A stretch of DNA of 64,000 nucleotides from Cyrtodaria siliqua (GCA_037043455.1 JAWPHD010001350.1:124001-188000), one strand, 5' to 3'; shown: positions 12,067 through 24,457, counted from the first letter of the stretch. Numbers and translations: made by a program. The notes: generated from the sequence alone by a model not told the origin.

Positions 12067-13725
12067 CGATTTAAGTTGTATTTCAATTTCCCTTAAGAAT
12101 TTTTTTTTTGTCTGGTCCATATGGTAATTAGCATACAAATCTATGGGTCCTTTATTCAAGGTCATGCAGTTATCATGTCAAGCCATACTCCTAAACCCCT
12201 CTTCTTCTTCCGAGTAGAGAGCTAGGATCTTCATAGATCATAATTAGCTCTTAAAATAACGTTTTCAATAGACCGTGTGTTGCACCTGGGATGATACGAC
12301 ATAAAGTAATGTTTACATGTTCAAGGTCAGTGTGAATACTATTGTACTTTCGGTGTTCATTCCAATATTTGAGATAGTAAGATGAAACTGTTACACAATC
12401 TCTACCCAGAGTACACTCGTACCTCATTTGACTGTGTCAACGTCAAAGGAAGTAGGGCGAACGGTTAGGTCACGTGATTATTCAAAAAGGTTATGACGAT
12501 GTTTATAATAAATCCTTTTGCGTGATCTGCAAAGATAAAATATAGACCTTTATTAAATGATTTCACTTTTTATTTCTATGAGTTAACTTTTTAGTAATAT
12601 TCTGCTATCGAGCTTCGGTTTGAAATGTTTACTTAGGCATTTTGATTGAGGAGACCTAAGTACTTATTGTTTTTGTAGTAAAGTAGTCCCGATTAAAACT
12701 AAATTCTTTTCATGCAGTATTTCAAATCTTGCAACATCTAATTTGCAGATATTCTAAAAATTATATTTACACAAGAAATAAATAAGTTTCAGGCAAACAT
12801 ATTCCAATTTAACATATTTTACCAAGATCTTGTAATTAAGTAGTTAGCAGTGATAAATGTGAGTGCAAGGAACGATAACTTTGCGTGGAGATTGACTGTT
12901 ACCGTATCATTAATATATTGGGAGTGAACATTACTTAAGTTCAAGGTTAAGCATCTTGCGCAAGACATTTTTCCTTGGCTTTGTCCGTCTGATGGGGATG
13001 GTAAATAGAAGGTCCAAACTACCAAAGGCTATCCTGCCTGCATGTTAAGTAATTATTACAATATAGTAGGGCAGGGTTTCATGATTATTTTGCATTCTTC
13101 ACCTCTCACTGAGGTGGCTCTAATAACCATAATGTGCTGATGATTGTTTTCATTTGCATTCCAGTGATTTTTTTTAACGAGTTGAGCTCGCTATGAGGCA
13201 GTGCCTTATTCATATTATGTTCGTTTTTTGAATGGTGTTTTACATCATTTTAAGCACATTTTAGGCCATATATGACGTTGATAGCGAGCTCAGCTCGCGT
13301 AGCGAAGAGACGCTCGCGCAAGTAACGCGAGTAACAAATACAACGGGGAAAACGTGGTAAAAAAGTCAAAGTCCCTTGTTAAGTGGAGGTCATGGCTATA
13401 TTTGTTCCAAATGTAGTTAACTGCCATCTCTGATTGGTATCCGGCCCACCTTCATTTGCGTTGGGTCTAGTCCATCCAGTTGGCCGGTTATCAGACTTCA
13501 TTGATAATATGACGTCATTAGGTAAACAACCGTCTGGCAATTTATAAAATAATGGTACCAGCTGAGAGTTAAGGTAACGGTATTTCTACCTAAACTTTAA
13601 AAGCTACTGCAGTATCGATAATCTATACCACAATTTTAAATGAAAACGCATCTCATTTTAGTGATATAGATAGATGTTACGGTAAAATCAGTGGGTGGGG
13701 AAATTTTAACCACTGCTGTCTGCTG

Positions 13726-13863
13726 CACAGGGGTCCGGCCCATGTGCTTTGTCGCTAAATAGATATGACTGCTGGACTCAGATGTCTTCCCAACTCATGT
13801 AGGACACTTTTGTTCGATTTCAACTGGTATTGAGCGACAAAGCACATACGCCGGACCCCTGTG
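13726..13863. mobile_element. 138-bp MITE with 8-bp target duplication
   Basis: The termini are CACAGGGGTCCGG and its reverse complement. The inverted arms are about 36 bases with few mismatches, both including GTGCTTTGTCGCT. The element is flanked exactly by GTCTGCTG (13718-13725 and 13864-13871). The first B subunit has the uninterrupted site (AGTCTGCTGTTGCC). Eight-base duplication suits hAT-type transposition. Confidence 0.92.
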
Positions 13864-15624
13864 GTCTGCTGTTGCCAAGTTTCAAAGAAATGTGCGCGTT
13901 TTTATTTAGAACTCAGATGTTGAACGGTGCTTAAAGATTCAATTCTCTTTATTAAGTTCTGAAAAAATGGTTTGAAGTAGGAACAGGGGTGGGGTGGGGA
14001 CCCAATAATCTAAGAAGTTGGGGTGGAGAGGGAGTGATCATATTATGTTAAAAGGGGCCCGGGCGGCAGAGTATGTTTTGGCTCCCACTACAACCCTGCC
14101 CACCCGCCCCCACCCAATATTTTCCCAAAATATGTGTGTATCCCACCCCTACACCACCCAATCCCCCCCACCCCAAAAAAGTGTCCCGAAATTGTACAGT
14201 CTAGTGGTAAAAAATGCATTTTAATTAAGAAATAATAAATACGTACCTGCGTTTTATCGGTTAGCATGAGTGATTAATTACTCGCATCGGGACGATTCTA
14301 TTTGATTCTAACGCATTGTTTACGCTATTGTGGTGGCACTATATATTATCTCGGAGGTCAAGGTAATCAGGCTGCTATGTTTACAGGCTGTTCCATTGGG
14401 TGCCCCCGTATGCAAGGTTCTGCGCGGTACAATATGCTTAAATACACAAGTATCACGTAACAAAGAATAAGTACGTCATATAGCTTGCGATGTATGACGT
14501 CAAACGTTCTCAGCTTGTTCAAGATGCTTATTAATGTTATATGTACTGATGCATATGATGGGTTTATATCGGGTGTGTGCAAGGTTTGGGATCATGGCAA
14601 GTTTGTTGTAATTAACATTTCATTAACATTACAGACGCTCTTCTTTGTGTATATGAAAGACTGCGCAGGTCGTGTTAGAATAAAAATAAACATGATAATC
14701 CAGCCATGATACAAGTCAGAATATACACCTGTACTCTGGTGAAAATGAGCAGATACACAAAATATATCATAAATATACACAACTAAACGCATATCAACTG
14801 GAATTATTTTATTGTTTAAAATAAAAAAAATAATGCCATAAGAAACAAGGCAGGAAAGAATACATACTTTAATAGAAATTTTCTAAGTTCAAGGCCTGAA
14901 ACAAAGATTAAAATGCACCTGTTATACTTCATATTGACTAACGGATTATAACTGATGATTGCTCGGTTACATCCAATCAATGGTAACCAATTATCCATTG
15001 TAAGTTTCAACCGATTGCTCATCACTAGTAACTGGCAGATGAATGATATAATTTGGTTCTTGATACCTCGTTTTTTTCAGCTTATATATTAGCACAATTT
15101 TGAAAAAAATATATAGGCGTCTAATTTCGAATACTTTTCAGTTTATGGAGCTAATTGCTCAATCTGATGTGCCAGAATAGAAAATGGCTATTCTGTGGTC
15201 TAAGCTGAATACACTGATGATATTATATCTTTCTTGCACTATTTATGATTTTATCATTACCAACCTCCCAAGGCACATTAGTATTGATACTATAACAACA
15301 AATAAATAATCTGTAATTAAGAAATGATTCACTGATTTTCGGTATTCCTGGGGTTTTAACGACGGTAGTATTTGACAAATTTACCATAAACGCAAAGTGA
15401 ATGGAAAACTTGTCATGAAGCTATTTATGGTAAAGTTCCCATTCACTACCACCGAATGGGCACAGCTAAAGCAAACAAGGTATCGTTTATTCGTTTCATT
15501 AACTTGAGAACTGTCGTAAGTTGCTATAAAAAAGCGTGCAATGTTGGCAACGTGACCGTTACCAAGTACATTTGAAAAGGATTAAATACAATATTTCGAT
15601 ATTTTTTACGGGTTATGAAAAACA

Positions 15625-15683
15625 TAGGCTAGTTTAAAGTTAGCGAGAAGTGTCTCGGACTTCACACACTTTAAACTAGCCTA
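15625..15683. other. Perfect 16-bp inverted repeat (hairpin)
   Basis: The arms TAGGCTAGTTTAAAGT (15625-15640) and its exact complement (15668-15683) enclose 27 bases. The copy at 42385-42445 keeps the loop (GCGAGAAGTGTCTCGGACTT) but has mismatched arms. Confidence 0.8.
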
Positions 15684-15963
15684 ATATTTTGCATAGTCGA
15701 AAGTGAATAAAATCCTTAACAAATCAATTCTTCAATGGATGCATCTAGTTTTTCATTTGTCTGACTCCAGTACATGCTTGTTAACATCCTCTGCCAGGTA
15801 ATATTTTCCCTTTCGCAGTGTTAAACAGTAGCTTCCATAACATATATTTTTTAATGGAGTATCAACACATTAATTAAGGTTATTTTGAGCCGCCCCAGAC
15901 AGAGGAGAAGGATATTTAGGAATCATATAACCTTCAATACACGGGACTGTCAACTTTATGTCC

Positions 15964-16220
15964 GGCGCATCCTCGGCCGGGATAGTAAAGAGGCTGCGTC
16001 TATAACGTTCTTGTCTCTCACAGCTACGGGTTTGAATCCCACTGTAAGCGTGACTCGTCAAGTGAGAAATTGTCGATAATCACGGACGGCTGGAGGTATA
16101 CAGTACTGGTTCTACTCAAGAAAAAAAAATATGGGTCTGCTTCTACCACAAAAAATAGACCGTCATATATAGCTTAACATGTGCTAAAAATGACGTAAAC
16201 GTAACACAACATTTAAACAG
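15964..16220 (+). mobile_element. tRNA-derived SINE (family 1 relative)
   Basis: This is the counterpart of the copy at 10601, with GCCGGGATAGTAAAGAGG, GGTTTGAATCCCAC and the body ending ATAGACCGTCATATATAGC. It was carried along by the B duplication. Confidence 0.75.
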
Positions 16221-16790
16221 TTTATGTCAACATCAAAAAGGCAAAGCTAAGAAATTAAACGCTTTCCCATGGGCACATTGAAACACACAGTGGTGCAAGT
16301 AAGATCTCTAGATTCAAAGTCTACTATACTGTGTCACAACCGTTTCAGAAATTAAGACGGTTTAGACAAAAGCTATCAATAGCGTTTGCTGAATCGGTTA
16401 TAAAACTGTGTTTTGAAAAAATGAGTTGTTTTTTTGTTTTGTTTTTAATATCTTTTATATTTTTCAGTGCCATTTCTGCCTAAATTATACTGCACCCTTA
16501 GATGTCCTGAATGTTCAAGAATGTCCAAGAAAAGAATATAGTATGCGTCAGTCTTCCATTGTTTGTGGTTGTTTATGACTGCGTTCTGCTTGATGTAGAA
16601 CTCAGCCTTAATAACCTGCAACGGATGGCTTGACATTGCAACCAAACTAAAAAGGACTGGATGTACATGTACCATTAATGAGGCTCAGTTATCTGTGGTT
16701 GATGGATACAATAGTGGGAATAAGTGATGTACCAAACAATCAATTTTGGACAATGATCAGTTATTTAGTAATTGATATTAAGTTATACCC

Positions 16791-19022
16791 ATTATGCGTT
16801 TCTTTTCCTTTGAGGATATATGAAATGTTACATTTCTAAGTATTGATTATCTATGTTATGACACATGCTTCGATTTAACATATATTACTTACGGCCATCG
16901 CTTTCTGTAACAAAAGCGACCCAAACACATCCGATCAAACGACAGGGCATATATTATTGAAGCTAATTCACCGTAATTTGTCAAAAACAAAGAGAAAAAT
17001 TTATTTTGTAATCACATTTCAGCTTTCTTTTTAAGTTGTTCCAAACATTTTCTACTAAGATATTTACAACCAAGATAATAAAGGTACAGACTCGGATTTA
17101 TGCGTGTTTATGAGAGATAATGTAAGAAGCAACACATCTCACGTCCCCTAGAACCGGCTTAAGCGGTATTCTACTTCAAAGCCATCTATATGGGGCTCGT
17201 TGATCCCATAGGACCAGTACAAATAACACTACAGATTCGTAGAACGGGAATAATGTGTAAAACCGCAGCACTTCACTAAACAAACGCTAGAGTGAATGGT
17301 AGATCTGGAAAGGTATTTGTAGTGTATTTTCGAGCAAAAGAGATTAAAGATCTAAAGGATAAAATTTAACTTTAGTATTATACCTAGCAAACCAGCCAAA
17401 AATGTGAACTCTTGTTTTATTCAAATTTGGAACAGCCTATCACAAACGCAAAACAGATAAGTGACCAAGTTCGAAGGAAATGTTTAACAGTTAGGATTTT
17501 CCTGTGATATTAGTACCACAAATATAATTTACTCATGAACAGATTCATCAAAAACTATGTCATCATAACTATGTCATCATAACTATGTCGTCATAACTAT
17601 GTCATCCTAACTATGTCTGCTATTTTCTATCTTTTTTGTATGTATCGCTTCGAAATACACCAGCATTTGTTATAGTGCTGTGTTGCAGTTGTATAAAGGC
17701 GCCCCGACTACGAAAAGAGTATTTCTTTACTTATGGTCCTTTGGGATCATTAAATCTAATATGTCTGGTTTTAAAGTAGAATATCGTTTAAGCCGATGCG
17801 AAGGGGCGCAAGAGGTGTTAGCTCTCAACATGAACAGACTCATTATAACCGAGTCTGCCATTTTTCCCTCTTGTTTGAGTTTGTTTCTTCCAAAGAATCT
17901 ACTTTTCAGTATTATTACTTTCTTATCTTATTACAGTTTAGTAATAAAATAATTATTATCTGTATTTGATTTGTCCAACACGTTAACGTTTATATATTTG
18001 GATAAAACTGTTTAATGTTTGTCTTAAACCTTGTTTTGTCTTTGTCATGCGCCTAACTTATTCTCGTATTGCTCTGGTTTCTACCAAGTCATTGATTTTG
18101 TGACTTTCTAGGCTTTTGATGTTTTCGTATGGTCTTTACTATGACCATTTTGTGTTTCACTTATATTTCCTATATTGCCAAGTTTGTAAGAGTCTGGCAA
18201 GGATATTTTTAGTTACACTGTGCCATTCGAAGGCGTTACCCCTTTTATCAATTCTGTTAAGTTGTGGTGTCGCATATTTTGGTTCTATTTCTTCCTGATA
18301 ATTGTGACTCTTTTGGATACGCGATTATCGTGGACTTTCTTCTGTGAATGTTACATAAAATGATCATGTTCGACTTTTATTTACCTTGTTTTAGTATAGC
18401 TACAAAAACAAAATCAGAAAAGCAAAACAGGCTATTAAAAAGCAACATATGTACACAGCATGCATGGAAACAACTTGTCAAAAACTCTATTGCATAATAT
18501 ATTGTTGCCAATATATGTCTTTTCCTGTCATCATATAAACGAAGACATATATACTAAAGTAAAATAGAAAAGCAACTCGGAATTTTTGCTATATATTGGA
18601 TATACTGCACATTTAATTCTGCTAATATTCCATAAAAATCTAAAGATAATTTGCAAAAACAAAACAAGGTTGCAGCTAAATATATACTGAACCGAACAGC
18701 TAACTCACCAGTAGACAATACCTTTAATATATGAGTTTAGTATATGCTGACTGGTACCGTCGGTAATTTGAATGATTTTTTTTAAAAATATCAGTCGTTA
18801 TTGACAAGATATTTGTCTCGTTCAGAATGATTTATTTTTTGATTTATTGATTGTTATTATTGAGATATGGAAAGGTATTGTCTACTGGTGCGTTAGCTGT
18901 TTGGTTCAGTATTGACAGAGAAATGACAATACTGTACTGTTGTAGACAGTACTATTTGTAAAACAAAATTAATAAACGTTCCGCTTTGAAATTTGGAGCC
19001 GTATGAACATCCTAAGTTTCTT
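16791..19022. repeat. Block D, copy 1
   Basis: AT-rich non-coding DNA matching 45156-47425 almost from end to end. Landmarks include CACATCTCACGTCCCCTAG, GGTCCTTTGG, CGATTATCGTGGACTT and CTGGTACCGTCG. The match breaks at about 19022, where a Penelope-like element begins in this copy. No gene is visible. Confidence 0.85.
17553..17617 (+). repeat. Tandem repeat, 14-bp unit, about 4.6 copies
   Basis: The unit is AACTATGTCATCAT with single-base variants. The matching place in the other D block (about 45955) has about one unit. Confidence 0.9.
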
Positions 19023-19151
19023 ACTAACGCCCCCATTGATAAGTATAATTTGTGAACCTGTACTGATGTTTGTAGAGCCTTATCTTTTCTTCTAAATAAC
19101 ATCTTTATAAGATACGGTAAAACTATTTATCGCCAGGTTGTTGGTATTCCT
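19023..19151 (+). pseudogene. Penelope-like reverse transcriptase, upstream piece
   Basis: The frame from 19056 to 19151 reads TCTDVCRALSFLLNNIFIRY and then a GKTIYRQVVGIP segment, the strand and turn just ahead of the conserved GIPMGTNCAP motif of one animal RT family. A TGA lies at 19053. The frame stops dead at the 14-bp duplication and resumes in phase at 24460, so this is one gene split by an insertion. The Penelope-like assignment is from recall of related animal sequences, not a search. Confidence 0.72.
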
Positions 19152-19418
19152 TTTTTTTTTTTTTTTTTTTTTTATTATTATTTTTATTTATTTAATTTTT
19201 TGCATTACGTTAGATTTCTATTTCAAGTTGAAGGAACATAGTTTTTAGTACTTAGTTTTGCTTTAATAAATAAATAAATAATACAGAACTTTGATATGTT
19301 TAAAACACACTTTTTTTTTTAAACTTCAATTAAATATTGTCAAAATGTACATGTTTTGCCGTTTTTCATGGCAGCCCTTATTTTCATGACAGCATTGAAA
19401 TAGTATATAGAGGATATT

Positions 19419-19560
19419 TGTTGTTTTGGAGTGAATAACCTATTCTATTTCATCGAGAAGTGAGAAAACTATATTTTCACGAAAACGAAGAATGAGTGAA
19501 AATATAAAAGCGTTCTCACTTCGAGATGAAATCAAATATGTTATTCGCGACAAAACAACA
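19419..19560. mobile_element. MITE with long inverted arms
   Basis: The left arm (TGTTGTTTTGGAGTGAATAA...) and right arm (...GCGACAAAACAACA) are about 62 bases each and complementary with some mismatches. They include the paired CTTCGAGATGAAAT and ATTTCATCGAGAAG. No coding capacity. Confidence 0.8.
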
Positions 19561-20876
19561 CATTTTCTTTTTATTTTATGATTTTACAAACAATTTTGAA
19601 GAGAAGTAATGCAAGGAAAGCAACTCTTTTTTTTTAAAGTAGCTACTGTGAAAATAAAACTATATTCACAATGTGAAATAACACTTTTATTTCACTGATA
19701 AAATACAGTTTTTCATTGCTTATCATAAAATAATATGTTATTTTTAATTTTTATACTAGCGCACATATATATTTAACGTTTAGTAATGTTAAGTATTATA
19801 ATTACGACAAATGCACTGTTATTTTTAAATGTTGACATTCGCGATTCATAGCAGAATACTCCCGTGCAGTATCACAGAACCAGTACCAATTATATATATT
19901 GCCATTACGTTGTTCGAGTATTAACCACGCAACTCCTTCTCCAAGAAGCGAAAACGGGGTTGGCTGGGGTATGAAAAAAAAACTTAATTTCGGCTTAAAA
20001 TAAATGCATATTGTAATTTTAAAATGGTTATCGTATTTTTTTCAGTAAATAATGTGTTTAAACAAGTTTTATTCTCGAAATATCTGTTATAAAATCCTGC
20101 TAATATAAGCTTTCCCATCGCTTAATGTAATTAAGACGGGACCACGTAATGGCGGCGTAGTTGCTTTGTATAATATGTTTGCATTATAGAGTTTTACAAA
20201 AATGTTGCTTTATGTTAGGCTAGCACCCTGAACCACCTTCCAGTCAGTAGACAAATAATAGACGACGCCCTAACCAAGTTGGTTAATTGCTCTACACATT
20301 TATATTTAATAACATATAACACATGTTATGATCTGCAGTCTGATTGGTTCCTATCATTCTGTATGTGGAATTTCTCAAAGTATTTCAATACGGACACTTT
20401 AGAATATTAATGACCAGTACTCCTGAAATGGAAGTAACGGCTTATAACTAAATGGACTCACATCAAGTCTTGTTTGTGTTTTTAACACACGGCGTCCTGT
20501 TAGTTTTCCTACAAATATATGTTTCTCCTTTCTCAAAATTTCAGTTGTATTTTTTCTCAAAAATTACATTTTTCTCCAAATTTCTCCTTTCATACATTTT
20601 CATAATCTAGTTTTAATGTTGTATGTAACTAATTGGTGAAACTATTGCAATAATAATGTATTTAAAACAAAAATGGAAAGACAAAGACAAGATCAAAATT
20701 GTATAATCGTTTAATGATTAAAATAATACGTGTATAGTATGAGGTTATTTTACAGTGTTGAGTACCATACTGAAGTACGACTCAGACAGACTTCATGTTT
20801 GGACGGTACGAAACTGGGATTGAGTCCAGTTGGACTCAGCATTGTACTTAAAACTTTAAAATAACCTCTTTATTAG

Positions 20877-20905
20877 TCCCCTACCGGTGTGTCACCGGAG
20901 GGGAC

Positions 20906-20938
<33 letters not shown>

Positions 20939-20940
20939 GG
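20877..20940. other. GC hairpin followed by poly(T)
   Basis: AGTCCCCTACCGGTG and CACCGGAGGGGACT form a near-perfect stem with one bulge and a TGT loop (20875-20907), followed by an uninterrupted T run. It looks like one end of a dispersed element; the other end is not identified. Confidence 0.6.
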
Positions 20941-21117
20941 TTGTTTTTTATTCAGTATTTACATAAAAACAAATATATAGACACGAAATACAACATTGTA
21001 ACACTATATGTGGACATATTCCACCATTTTGTTTCCTTTTATGAATTAATTGAACCAGTATACATTCGTTCGTTCTATCATTCAAACCCATTCATTGAAT
21101 CATTCATTCATTTATAG

Positions 21118-21200
21118 TTAGTTCATTCATTCGTTCGTTCGTCCGAACGAAGTTCGTTCGTTCGTTCGTTCGTTCGTTCATTCATTCATTCATTCTATGT
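21118..21200 (+). repeat. GTTC/ATTC tetranucleotide microsatellite
   Basis: Runs of GTTC and ATTC switch phase around a CGTCCGAACGAAG centre, giving a partly palindromic array. Confidence 0.9.
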
Positions 21201-21982
21201 TCAGTTGTGTATCCGTTATTTTCTGTTATTGCGGCGATTATCAGTTGCGTTTACATATCTACCCCTACGCTGATATAGGCCGATGTTCTATTTTTCCTTA
21301 ATGTGCCTCAAAGATGTTCTCTGTCCACCCACTTTGTGTATTTTGTGAATGAACTGATTAGGTCAGAAAACCCATGCTTACGCAGTGAATGCACGTGCTG
21401 TCTTTAAAATAGAACATGTGAAGGGTAACCTTTTCATTGTAAGATTGTGTTGATCCAATCATGTGGCAACATTGTTGTTCTTCTAAAACTGGATTATATT
21501 TGATGAGCACGTCTTGTGTTTGATGATTGGGTAAGTTTATTAGTATATGTATATATTTATTTATTTTTATTATCAAAAGTTTATCATTCCATAAACGTTT
21601 AACATCTAGATAACGTGACAATATGCTTACCATTATCAATGTTAAGCTAATTTGTGTTATAAAGAAAAGATGTTATTACATGGAAAAAAGTGATGTACTG
21701 TCCTTGCTTTGATATCTTAACGAAACGCGAAAAGTAAGACATCTTGGAACAGTTAATGACAATATTAATATTACTAACGTGGTACGATGGTAACTCACGT
21801 TGAAAGAATATTGTGACTTTTATTAACATAAACAAATTCATATGTACTTTTTTAGCTGTTTTATAAGATTGCAGATTTTCCTATTTGTGTGTTTTATGTA
21901 GGCACTTAATATGTTTATTTCATATTTAAATATGTTGATTATATCGTATGGGTCATGTTTATTTTCACAGTTGAAGAAAGAT

Positions 21983-22340
21983 TTATATGCAGAATCCTAT
22001 TAATGACATAATCTCGGATATATCTGCATATTCATCATATTCTGGCTTGTAACCCAATACAATGAATTCAAGCTTAGCCATGTCTCTCTGAAATCCACAT
22101 TGATTAAAAATTAGTTGTATTTTGTTCCAAAAAACTTGAAGAGTTGGACACTCTATAAAAAAATGATTATAAGTGTCTATTGAGTCACAGTGTTTGCACA
22201 TAGGGGTATCCACTATCTTCCACGTACAAAGAAGTTCTCCAGTCGGTAGAATTCTGTGTATTAGTTTGAACCTAAATTGTGCGAGCCTTTTGTCTTCAAG
22301 TTTGTGAATAGTTGTATATATGTTTCCCCAATTTATTTCA
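21983..22340 (-). pseudogene. LINE ORF2 C-terminus (Cys/His domain)
   Basis: The minus-strand frame from about 22340 reads WGNIYTTIHKLEDKRLAQFR, then FKLIHRILPTGELL, then CKHCDSIDTYNHFFIEC with FW shortly after, ending at the stop at 21983. The order 'KL-hydrophobic-HRILPT, W-K-I, C-x2-C, D/ET-x2-HFF-x2-C' is that of L1/Tx1-type ORF2 C-termini. The upstream continuation is displaced to 24260-24457 by a nested insertion. The RT domain is missing through 5' truncation, so no active protein can be made. Confidence 0.8.
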
Positions 22341-22391
22341 GTTTTATTAGCTCGACTATTCGAAGAATAAGAGAGCTTATGTAATCACCCC

Positions 22392-22450
22392 GGGGTCGGC
22401 GTCGGCGTCGGCGTCGGCGTTGGCGTTGGCGTTGGCGTCGGCGTCGGCGT
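22392..22450 (+). repeat. GTCGGC/GTTGGC hexanucleotide repeat
   Basis: About ten units of GTCGGC, with a central block of GTTGGC variants, directly inside the left terminus. Confidence 0.9.
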
Positions 22451-22454
22451 CCCA

Positions 22455-23100
22455 CATCAAGGTTTGCGTCGAAGCTGTGTTTACAAGTCTATATCTCTTA
22501 CATTTCTTATCCTACCACAACCAGATTTGTTCATGGGCTTCCTTGTAGCATTATCTTAAGGGCTGCATAAGCAATTTTGGTTCCTGTAATCCATGGGCTC
22601 CCATGGAACGCAAATTATGATAGCCCATAAAATGTGCCCCATTTCACATCAAATTTTGCGTGTAAGCTGTGTTTACAAGTCTATATCTCTTACAATTCTT
22701 ACCCTAGCACAACCAAATTTGGCCATTAGCTTCCTTATAGCATTATCATAAGGGCTGCTTAAGTAATATTGGTTCCTGTAACCCCTGGGCTCCCATGGAA
22801 CCCAAATTCTGATAGCCCTTAAAATATGTCTGTTTCACATCAAATTTTGCGTGTAAGCTGTGTTTACAGGTCTATATCTCTCACATTTTTTGTTCTAGCT
22901 AAACTAAATTTTGGAATTGGTTTCCTTATAGTATGTTATAAAGGGTTGGATAAGTAATTTTGTCTTCTGCAAATTTTGGGCTCCCATGGAACCCAAATTG
23001 TGATGGCCCATAAAATGTGCAATAAATGCAGATCTAGGTTTGCATGTAAGCATGTATATATCTATAATTTTGGTTTGGGACTTGTTATAGCATTACGCAT
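22455..23100 (+). repeat. 191-bp tandem repeat, three full units and a decayed fourth
   Basis: CATCAA...TTTGCG(T) starts units at 22455, 22647 and 22838 (periods 192 and 191), each with GTGTTTACAAGTCTATATCTC, GGGCTCCCATGGAAC and GATAGCCC. A fourth, degenerate unit begins near 23025. Confidence 0.85.
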
Positions 23101-23169
23101 CTTATTACTTCACCCATATTGGGTCATGGGCTCCCTCATCCCCCCCTCTACCCCTGCCCCCACTCCCCT

Positions 23170-23210
<41 letters not shown>

Positions 23211-24160
23211 TATTTCTTTGTTGTTTTAGTCAATTCTTACACACATACGTTGCCCCATCCACCCCCCCCAACCCACTGCTGCCTCTCACCCCCCCCCCAC
23301 TTGGAACTATTATATTTTTTTTGACATATTTCTGTGTTGCTTTTGTCAATTCTTACACATATATGTTGCAACCCCCCCCTTCACCCCACCCCTCTCACCC
23401 CATCACCCCCCCCCCCCTTCACCCCGCCCCACACTTGGAACTTTTTTTTTTTTTTTTACATATTTCTTTATTGTTTTAGTCAATTCTTACACACATATGT
23501 TGCCCCCTACCCCCAACCCACTCTCGCCTGTCATCCCCGCTCCACCGACCAAACCCCCACTTGAAAATCTAATATTATTTTTTTTTACATGTGTTGTTTT
23601 AGTCATTTCTTAACTTTTTTTTTTTTTTACATATTTCTTTGTTGTTTTAGTCAATTCTTACACATATATGTTGCACCCTCCCCACAGCCCCCAACTCACT
23701 CCCGCCTCTCCCCACCCTGCTCCCCCCACCCCACCCCCACTTGAAACATTTTTTATTTTTTATTTTTTTACATATTTCTGTGATGCTTTTGTCAATTCTT
23801 ACACATATATGTTGTCCCCTCCACCCCCACCCCACCCACCCCACCCCCACCAACCCCCCACCACCACCACCCCCGCCTCTCACCCCGCCTCACTTGAATT
23901 TTTTTTTTTTTTTTTACATAATTCTTTCAAATTTTGGTGTTGTTTTGGTGAATTATTACATAGCTTCTTACACATATATGTTGCCCTCACCTTCCCCACT
24001 CCCTCAACCATTTACCCCCGCCTCTCTCCCACCCCCACCCCGCAACCCACTCAAAACTCGATTTTTTTATTTTTTATTTTTTTATACATCTTTCTGTATA
24101 GTTTTGGTCAATTCTTACACATAGTTATGTTGTGCTCCCAACCCCACCCCACATTGTTGT
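23101..24160 (+). repeat. Pyrimidine-rich tandem array (poly-T/poly-C units)
   Basis: About seven to eight irregular units of roughly 130-160 bases, each T-run, then ACATATTTCTTTGTTGTTTT, then GTCAATTCTTACACATATAT, then GTTG and a C-rich tract. Almost all the purine-poor bias is on the plus strand. Apparent proline-rich open frames here are by-products. Confidence 0.85.
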
Positions 24161-24259
24161 AGCCTTGTTTTCTGATGGTATATACTAGCTATAAATTTAT
24201 TATTCTTCGAAAAATCGAATAGTCGAGCTGCGCTGTTCTCCGACAGCTCTTGTTAAACA

Positions 24260-24457
24260 TCTGCTTCTAAGTATTGTGCATTATTGGTTTAATAAATACT
24301 TGATCAATTAGATTTTTATAGATATATTTCCCTTCAATATGTTCTATAAACACTTTTTCCATGTTGTGTGTGTAGATATATGGTTTAAGGACTGTTTTAC
24401 TTCTGTAGATATTGATTCATTACTTTCAACTATGCTTTTCCATCTTTTGGGTATAGC
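24260..24457 (-). pseudogene. LINE ORF2 segment upstream of the nested insertion
   Basis: The minus strand gives PKRWKSIVESNESISTEVKQ and, after a frame change, EGKYIYKNLIDQVFIKPIMH. This spacing is that of the region just before the C-terminal domain in L1/Tx1-type ORF2. It ends at the target duplication, so the insertion was truncated here. Confidence 0.65.

Larger units (their letters stand above)
9471..13270. repeat. Block B, first subunit and following unique DNA
   Basis: Non-coding. It is related to 13271-16790, 39362-43390 and 43741-45155 through shared landmarks: the ACACAGTTAACT/GGTCATG start, the GGGTGGGGA motif, the GGGGCCCGGGTGGCAGAG segment (10068), a SINE, and the CCCTTAGATGTCCTGAATG segment (11155). 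Bases 11430-11820 and 12067-13270 have no copy elsewhere in the window and show nothing recognisable. Confidence 0.75.
13271..16790. repeat. Block B, second subunit
   Basis: Non-coding. It opens with a GCGAGCTCAGCTCGCG palindromic segment (about 13281) that is also at 39364, then repeats the B landmarks. It carries about 1.45 kb (14310-15755) that the first subunit lacks but 39362-43390 has. It contains a 138-bp MITE, a perfect hairpin and a SINE. Confidence 0.8.
22349..24235. mobile_element. 1.9-kb inverted-repeat element inside the LINE
   Basis: The termini are AGCTCGACTATTCGAAGAAT at the left and an inverted AGCTCGACTATTCG...TCGAAGAATAATA at the right. It separates two parts of one LINE frame. 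No transposase is visible; the interior is entirely tandem repeats: a GTCGGC hexanucleotide, a 191-bp satellite and a long T-rich/C-rich array. Confidence 0.75.
19152..24457 (-). mobile_element. L1/Tx1-type LINE insertion, 5'-truncated, with nested elements
   Basis: The insertion is flanked by a perfect 14-bp duplication, TTGTTGGTATTCCT, at 19138-19151 and 24458-24471. A run of more than 20 T begins at the left end and is the poly(A) tail of a minus-strand element, the signature of target-primed reverse transcription. The only coding remains are the ORF2 C-terminus near the far end. The long 3' region (19174-21980) is AT-rich and holds a MITE hairpin, a poly(T) element and a tetranucleotide microsatellite. 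A 1.9-kb inverted-repeat element interrupts the coding remains. Confidence 0.85.

Noticed and set aside
22976..24162. Proline-rich open frames and a glycine-rich frame opposite
   Set aside because: They are translations of poly-C/poly-T tandem repeats with no conserved start or domain.
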